Assembly (NCBI GenBank): GCA_030672545.1
Contig: DAOVGF010000078.1
Span: 1-10,291, forward strand
Direction: 5' to 3'
Source of the DNA: Candidatus Aerophobota bacterium
GTDB taxonomy: Bacteria; Aerophobota; Aerophobia; Aerophobales; Aerophobaceae
Length of the DNA: 10,291 nt
Made by a program: the position numbers and the translations under genes
The notes under the pieces: generated by a model
Database searches by the model: none
Seen by the model: the letters and a program-made list of their open reading frames with translations, nothing else
What the model was told of the DNA's origin: nothing
In this document: positions 6,795 to 10,291 of the stretch, one piece after another
Position numbering within the stretch: the stretch's first letter is position 1
Layout: each line of letters begins with the position of its first letter

Positions 6795-6823
6795 TTGACC
6801 TGTCTCTTATAGTCTGATATAAT
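6795..6823 (+). promoter_or_regulatory. Near-consensus sigma-70 promoter of the folE-fhs-folD operon
   Basis: TTGACC (6795-6800), exactly 17 bp, then a perfect TATAAT (6818-6823) preceded by TGA (extended -10). The expected start site is near 6830. It stands back to back with the DUF362 promoter, with 18 bp between the two -35 boxes. The TCAA-N5-TTGA inverted repeat at 6773-6785 lies in this interval and could serve as an operator. The promoter should be strong, so any control of folE probably acts by a bound protein or through the long leader. Confidence 0.85.
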
Positions 6824-6829
6824 GTGACA

Positions 6830-7011
6830 CTTTCTAAGAAAGTGGGAGGCTGAAGCCTCCCCTGCTCACAACCTAACAAGGTTCATTTGGTTTGTTTAGT
6901 TTATCTCGTTCGTTACAGTCTTTAGCTAAGGGTGACTTCAGTCGCCCTGGGGTAGTTTATAAATTCCTATACCTCAAGAAAAGACTACTACAACTTTAGA
7001 GTAAAAGGAAA
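6830..7011 (+). promoter_or_regulatory. Long structured 5' leader of folE
   Basis: Predicted transcript leader of about 180 nt. Stem-loops visible in order: CACTTTC/GAAAGTG (6828-6844, TAA loop, at the very 5' end), GGGAGGC/GCCTCCC (6844-6861, TGAA loop), AACCT/AGGTT (6870-6883, AACA loop), and GGGTGAC/GTCGCCC (6930-6947, TTCA loop, one U-G pair). None is followed by a U-run, so none is an obvious terminator. I see no match to the THF or preQ1 riboswitch consensus as I know them. The ribosome site before folE is AAAAGGA with only 2 nt to the ATG, which is tight. The leader may be regulatory, or may simply host a REPIN-like insertion. Confidence 0.6.
6844..6947. repeat. REPIN-like pair of inverted short palindromes
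   Basis: Two 18-nt hairpins face each other across 68 nt. Read on the minus strand the left one is GGGAGGC-TTCA-GCCTCCC (6844-6861); the right one on the plus strand is GGGTGAC-TTCA-GTCGCCC (6930-6947). They are identical at 14 of 18 positions including the TTCA loop. Inverted REP pairs of this build and span are typical of REPINs mobilised by REP-associated Y1 tyrosine transposases. GTAG, a tetranucleotide often flanking REP hairpins, occurs at 6952-6955. No transposase is in the window, so the element would be non-autonomous. A purely regulatory pair of hairpins is the alternative. Confidence 0.55.
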
Positions 7012-7578
7012 ATGGATAAAGATAAGATTAAGAAAGCGGTAAGTCTATTTTTGGAAGCCATAGGTGAAAGTCCTGAGCGTCCGGGGATTGAGGAAACACC
7101 CGCTCGGGTGGCCCGGATGTGCGAGACAATTTTTATGGGCATAGGTAGAGAGCCGGCCGAGGTTTTGACTATTCTGAGAGAGGAAAAACACGATGAGATA
7201 ATTCTGCTTAAAGACGTTCCGCTTTACTCCGTCTGCGAACATCATTTACTTCCCTTTATAGGAAAAGTTCATATTGCCTACATTCCCCAGAAAAATCGAA
7301 TAACCGGACTCAGTAAGCTGGTTCGGACAGTGCACATACTTAGCCGAAGACTTCAGGTTCAGGAAAGACTAACCGCTCAGATAGCCGAGGCAATAAATAA
7401 AGCTCTCCGACCCCGCGGTGTTCTGGTGGTTATTGAGGCGGAGCATCTCTGTATGTCTATGAGAGGAGTAAAGGAACCGGGAATAACCACAGTTACCTCA
7501 GTGGTGAAAGGCTTATTTAGGGAAAGTCCGGCTACTCGGGCAGAAGCAATGGGGCTAATTAAAGCGGCAAAGAGATAG
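7012..7578 (+). CDS. folE: GTP cyclohydrolase I
   Basis: Converts GTP to 7,8-dihydroneopterin triphosphate plus formate, the first step of folate (and also queuosine or pterin) synthesis; a cytoplasmic homodecamer in the family. All hallmarks are present: the zinc ligands Cys75 and His78 in VCEHHLLPF (74-82) and Cys147 in EHLCM (144-148), the substrate-loop segment GLSKLVR (99-105), RRLQVQERLT (112-121) and MRGV (150-153). At 188 aa it is a normal bacterial length without a long N-terminal extension. It is first in the operon with fhs and folD, 22 nt before the fhs start. The pairing with two tetrahydrofolate C1 enzymes suggests joint control of cofactor supply and C1 loading. The formate released by FolE is chemically a substrate for Fhs, though a channelled link is only speculation. 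Confidence 0.97.
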   Translation: MDKDKIKKAVSLFLEAIGESPERPGIEETPARVARMCETIFMGIGREPAEVLTILREEKHDEIILLKDVPLYSVCEHHLLPFIGKVHIAYIPQKNRITGLSKLVRTVHILSRRLQVQERLTAQIAEAINKALRPRGVLVVIEAEHLCMSMRGVKEPGITTVTSVVKGLFRESPATRAEAMGLIKAAKR

Positions 7579-7587
7579 AAACTTGAA

Positions 7588-7594
7588 AAAGGAG
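7588..7594 (+). promoter_or_regulatory. Ribosome binding site that fixes the fhs start
   Basis: AAAGGAG, 6 nt before the ATG at 7601. The upstream in-frame TTG at 7583 precedes this site and has no ribosome site of its own, so the shorter protein is preferred. Confidence 0.85.
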
Positions 7595-7600
7595 AATGTC

Positions 7601-9298
7601 ATGCTATCAGATCTGGAAATTGCCCAAGCAGCAAAATTGAATCCCATTATAGAAATTGCTGAACAATTGGGCTTAAAAGAAGATGATCTTGACTTGTACG
7701 GGAAATATAAAGCCAAAGTCTCTTTAAAAGTCGGGGATCAGTTTAAAGAGAAACCCGATGGGCATTATATTACTGTCACCGCCATTACCCCCACCCCGTT
7801 GGGAGAAGGAAAGACGGTTACCAATATAGGCTTGGCTATGGCTCTAAATAAGATTGGTAAAAAAGCCATCAACACTTTAAGAGAACCTTCCATGGGACCA
7901 GTATTTGGAATTAAGGGTGGAGCAGCCGGAGGGGGCTATTCTCAAGTTGTCCCTATGGAGGATATTAATTTACATTTTACCGGAGATATTCACGCGGTAG
8001 GAGCGGCTAATAATCTTCTGGCTGCTTTCATTGACACTCATATTTTGAAGAGAAATAAGCTGGGAATTGACCCTTTGAGCATAAGCTGGAACCGGGTGGT
8101 AGATATTAGTGACCGAGCTTTGCGCGATATTGTCGTAGGTCTGGGCGGTTCAGCTAATGGTTATCCTCGCCAGACCGGGTACGATATTACAGTGGCCTCG
8201 GAAGTTATGGCTATTTTGGCCCTGACCACCGATCTTTTTGATTTACGGAGGAGATTGAGTAAAATTGTGATCGGTTATACCTACCAGGGTGAGCCGGTTA
8301 CCGCCGAGGATTTAAAATGCGCCGGTGCAATGTGTGTCCTGCTTAAGGAAGCTTTAAAGCCTAACTTAGTTCAAACTCTGGAAAACACTCCTTGTTTCAT
8401 GCATACCGGTCCATTTGCCAATATTGCTCCCGGTAATAACTCAGTCGTTGAGGACAAAATTGCTCTAAAGTTAGCCGATTATGTGGTTACGGAGAGCGGA
8501 TTTGGAGCGGACTGTGGAGCAGAAAAACTTTTCAATATAAAATGCCGACAGGGAGGTCTTACTCCCAGTGCAGTGGTAATAGCGGCCACAGTGAGAGCGC
8601 TGAAAATGCACGGAGGAGGGATCACCCTCATTCCCGGAAGACCGGTCAACCAGGATGAAATTGGCCGGGAGAATGTGCCGGCGGTGGAGAAAGGGTGCGA
8701 AAATCTGGAAAAGCAAATTGAAAATATGCGTCTTTTTGGCCTACCGGTGGTGGTAGCGATTAACCAATTTACTACTGATACCGAAGCTGAGATTAAAGTA
8801 ATCAAGGAAAAAGCATTAAAGGCCGGGGCCCAAGCAGCGGTGATTAGCCAGGTTTGGGCCAAAGGTGGTCAGGGAGGAGTTGAGTTGGCTGAGGCAGTGG
8901 TGGAAGCCTGCAAAACCAAGAGCGAGTTTAAGTTCCTTTATTCTCTGGATATCCCCATTAAGGAAAAAATTGAAACCATTGCTACTAAGATCTACGGTGC
9001 TGATGGGGTTGATTATTCTCCTTTGGCCGAGAAAAAAATAAGACGATTTACTAAACAGGGACTGAATAGACTTCCCATTTGTATGGCCAAGACCCATCTT
9101 TCACTTTCCCATGACCCGAACTTAAAGGGACGCCCCCGGGGATTCAGGGTGCCTATTCGAGATGTACGTCCCTCAGTAGGAGCCGGTTTTCTCTATCCTC
9201 TTTGCGGAGAAATGCGGACGATGCCTGGTCTGCCTACTTATCCAGCCGCAATGAACGTGGACATTGATGAGACCGGGCGTACCGTCGGGCTATTTTAA
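7601..9298 (+). CDS. fhs: Formate-tetrahydrofolate ligase (formyl-THF synthetase)
   Basis: ATP-dependent ligation of formate to tetrahydrofolate giving 10-formyl-THF. It is the entry of formate into the methyl branch of the Wood-Ljungdahl pathway in acetogens and a C1 source for purines elsewhere. With the ATG at 7601 the protein has 565 aa, close to the usual length of about 556. Visible signatures: the nucleotide-binding loop TPTPLGEGKT (63-72), the family block from REPSMGP (94-100) through FGIKGGAAGGGYSQVVPMED to HFTGD (125-129), the stretch with GFGADCGAEKLFNIKCR, the PGRPVNQDEIG loop, and a C-terminus ending in DIDETGRTVGLF. No key residue appears to be missing. It lies between folE and folD with short gaps (22 and 30 nt), so all three are probably cotranscribed. 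Presence of fhs alone does not prove acetogenesis, as many fermenters carry it. Confidence 0.97.
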   Translation: MLSDLEIAQAAKLNPIIEIAEQLGLKEDDLDLYGKYKAKVSLKVGDQFKEKPDGHYITVTAITPTPLGEGKTVTNIGLAMALNKIGKKAINTLREPSMGPVFGIKGGAAGGGYSQVVPMEDINLHFTGDIHAVGAANNLLAAFIDTHILKRNKLGIDPLSISWNRVVDISDRALRDIVVGLGGSANGYPRQTGYDITVASEVMAILALTTDLFDLRRRLSKIVIGYTYQGEPVTAEDLKCAGAMCVLLKEALKPNLVQTLENTPCFMHTGPFANIAPGNNSVVEDKIALKLADYVVTESGFGADCGAEKLFNIKCRQGGLTPSAVVIAATVRALKMHGGGITLIPGRPVNQDEIGRENVPAVEKGCENLEKQIENMRLFGLPVVVAINQFTTDTEAEIKVIKEKALKAGAQAAVISQVWAKGGQGGVELAEAVVEACKTKSEFKFLYSLDIPIKEKIETIATKIYGADGVDYSPLAEKKIRRFTKQGLNRLPICMAKTHLSLSHDPNLKGRPRGFRVPIRDVRPSVGAGFLYPLCGEMRTMPGLPTYPAAMNVDIDETGRTVGLF

Positions 9299-9300
9299 AA

Positions 9301-9320
9301 GTAATAAAGGGTAATAAAGG
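9301..9320 (+). repeat. Perfect 10-bp tandem duplication at the folD ribosome site
   Basis: GTAATAAAGG occurs twice head to tail (9301-9310, 9311-9320) in the fhs-folD gap. The second copy runs into AAAGGAG (9316-9322), 6 nt before the folD ATG. The duplication creates a second, upstream AAAGG, which could act as a standby ribosome site or be a replication slip with no effect. Confidence 0.85.
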
Positions 9321-9328
9321 AGACATTT

Positions 9329-10180
9329 ATGGCCGCACAGTTAATTGAGGGAAAGAAAATTGCCGTCAAAATAAAAGAAGAATTAAAAAAAGAAATTGAG
9401 GATTTCAAAAACCGGGGAATTCAGCCTTGTCTGACCTCTATCCAGGTGGGTGATGATCCTGGTTCCAATGTATATATACGTTCCCAGAAGAGATCTTGCG
9501 AGAACACCGGGATCAAATACCAGCTCCATAAGTTTGAAGAGAAAATCACCCAGGAGGAAATGGTAGATTTTATTCAAAAGTTGAATCAGGATAAGGAAGT
9601 CAACGGGATTATTCTTCAAATGCCCCTTCCAGATCATCTTAATGGACGAGCCCTTCAGCGATTGATTAAGCCGGAAAAGGATGCTGAAGGAGTTTCGCCG
9701 GCAAATATGGGTATGGTGGTTTATGGAGAGCCCCTCATGGGTCCTTGTACCGCTATGGCAGTATTTGAACTAATTAAGTCCACCGGAGTTGATCTTTACG
9801 GAAAAGAAGTGACCATAGTTGGTCACAGCGATATTGTAGGTAAACCCACAGCCCTTTTGCTGCTGGACAAATTTGCCACTACCTCAGTATGTCATATTGG
9901 TACCGGCGAAAGGGGGACTTTACCTGAATATGTGCGAAGAGGGGAGATCCTCATTGTGGCGGTGGGAAAAGCCAATTTGATTAAAGGAGAATGGGTTAAA
10001 GAAGGAGCCATTGTTATTGATGTAGGGATTAATCGAGTGGAAGGAAAAATTGTGGGAGACGTGGAATTCGAAGTCGCCAAAGAAAGAGCTTCTTACATCA
10101 CTCCGGTCCCCGGAGGAGTAGGACCCGTCACCACGGCTATGCTTCTCAAAAACACAGTTACCGCCACCAAGCTCCAGTAA
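9329..10180 (+). CDS. folD: Methylene-THF dehydrogenase / methenyl-THF cyclohydrolase family protein with altered catalytic motifs
   Basis: The FolD family interconverts 5,10-methylene-, methenyl- and 10-formyl-THF using NAD(P). The length of 283 aa is standard. The N-terminal folate domain has VGDDPGSNVYIRSQKRSCE (40-58). The catalytic Lys of the YxxxK motif (Lys54 in E. coli, Lys56 in human) aligns without a gap to Gln53, and the neighbouring Lys54 is shifted by one. The Gln of ILQMPLP (Gln97) is kept. The DVDG motif reads DAEG (118-121), with Glu120 in place of the conserved Asp. The PCTPxG block reads PCTAMA (139-144). The nucleotide-binding loop is GHSDIVGKP (165-173), and the C-terminal PVPGGVGP is present. 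Family membership is certain, but normal cyclohydrolase activity is doubtful. It lies 30 nt after fhs and is the last gene of the operon that I can assign. Confidence 0.92.
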   Translation: MAAQLIEGKKIAVKIKEELKKEIEDFKNRGIQPCLTSIQVGDDPGSNVYIRSQKRSCENTGIKYQLHKFEEKITQEEMVDFIQKLNQDKEVNGIILQMPLPDHLNGRALQRLIKPEKDAEGVSPANMGMVVYGEPLMGPCTAMAVFELIKSTGVDLYGKEVTIVGHSDIVGKPTALLLLDKFATTSVCHIGTGERGTLPEYVRRGEILIVAVGKANLIKGEWVKEGAIVIDVGINRVEGKIVGDVEFEVAKERASYITPVPGGVGPVTTAMLLKNTVTATKLQ

Positions 10181-10291
10181 AGAAATAAAGGGGATGGTTC
10201 CTACTTTCGGATAAGGTTATATGTCAATCCTCTTTTCTTCCACTAACAAAAAGATGGTAGCTGCAACTTCAATCTCGCAGGGTAGCCGCAG
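10181..10291. other. Unassigned flank after folD with two edge-truncated open frames
   Basis: No terminator with a U-run is visible. On the minus strand a frame enters from the right edge and stops at 10217-10219; its 24 residues end in FLLVEEKRIDI and look mildly protein-like, which would be the C-terminus of a convergent gene. On the plus strand an ATG at 10221, with AAGGT 4 nt before it, is open to the edge but is Ser-rich and unremarkable. Neither is long enough to exclude chance, and at most one is real. A short frame from the ATG at 10194 stops after six codons. Confidence 0.35.

Noticed and set aside
6597..6879. Open frames on both strands across the DUF362 N-terminus and the divergent promoter region
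   Set aside because: They run through two strong promoters and the hairpins and have no ribosome sites.
6830..7011. A known riboswitch (THF, preQ1) in the folE leader
   Set aside because: The stems and loops do not show the conserved core sequences of those classes as I know them. A covariance search would be needed to exclude distant variants.
8471..9097. Minus-strand open frames of 80-130 codons inside fhs
   Set aside because: They are antisense to a fully conserved gene, and their predicted peptides show no protein-family features.
1..10291. CRISPR array, tRNA or rRNA gene, integrase or toxin-antitoxin module
   Set aside because: No regularly spaced repeats, no recognisable tRNA or rRNA sequence, and no matching protein motifs were seen on either strand.

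Overview
The window comes from an anaerobic, uncultured-type bacterium with moderate GC. Arginine is mostly AGA/AGG/CGG, Shine-Dalgarno sites are clear, and the gene set mixes sugar-type ABC transport, a double-cluster ferredoxin protein and tetrahydrofolate C1 genes. A fermentative or acetogenic member of a lineage such as Aerophobetes or Atribacterota would fit. That placement is inference from gene content only, since there is no rRNA or phylogenetic marker analysis here.

Layout. (1) 1-1782, plus strand: the basic C-terminal end of a gene (possibly gyrA), overlapping tmk (thymidylate kinase), followed by holB (DNA polymerase III delta' subunit). This is a DNA replication and precursor cluster. 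(2) 1817-5201, minus strand, convergent with holB: a three-gene carbohydrate-type ABC importer in transcription order binding protein, MalF-like permease, MalG-like permease. It has no ATPase gene. A perfect 18-bp hairpin separates the binding-protein gene from the permeases. (3) 5202-5609: a gene-poor upstream region with a promoter candidate and a duplicated bipartite motif. (4) 5610-6719, minus strand: a DUF362-type protein with two [4Fe-4S] ferredoxin motifs. Its start is corrected here because the longer reading begins inside the -35 box. (5) 6720-7011: a divergent control region with two near-consensus sigma-70 promoters back to back. The plus-strand promoter opens a leader of about 180 nt with several stem-loops, two of which form a REPIN-like inverted pair. 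(6) 7012-10180, plus strand: folE, fhs, folD, a compact folate/C1 operon. (7) 10181-10291: an unresolved end.

How the genes work together. FolE commits GTP to pterin/folate synthesis. Fhs loads formate onto tetrahydrofolate. FolD interconverts formyl-, methenyl- and methylene-tetrahydrofolate, so one transcript couples cofactor synthesis to C1 loading, and methylene-tetrahydrofolate in turn supports dTMP synthesis upstream of Tmk. The FolD here departs from the textbook enzyme at the catalytic lysine (Gln), the D(V)DG motif (Glu) and the PCTP motif. It may therefore be a dehydrogenase without normal cyclohydrolase activity, or a distinct subclass.

No clearly new multi-gene system is visible. 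The most unusual signals are the FolD active-site variant, the structured or REPIN-bearing folE leader, and the duplicated motif upstream of the ABC importer.
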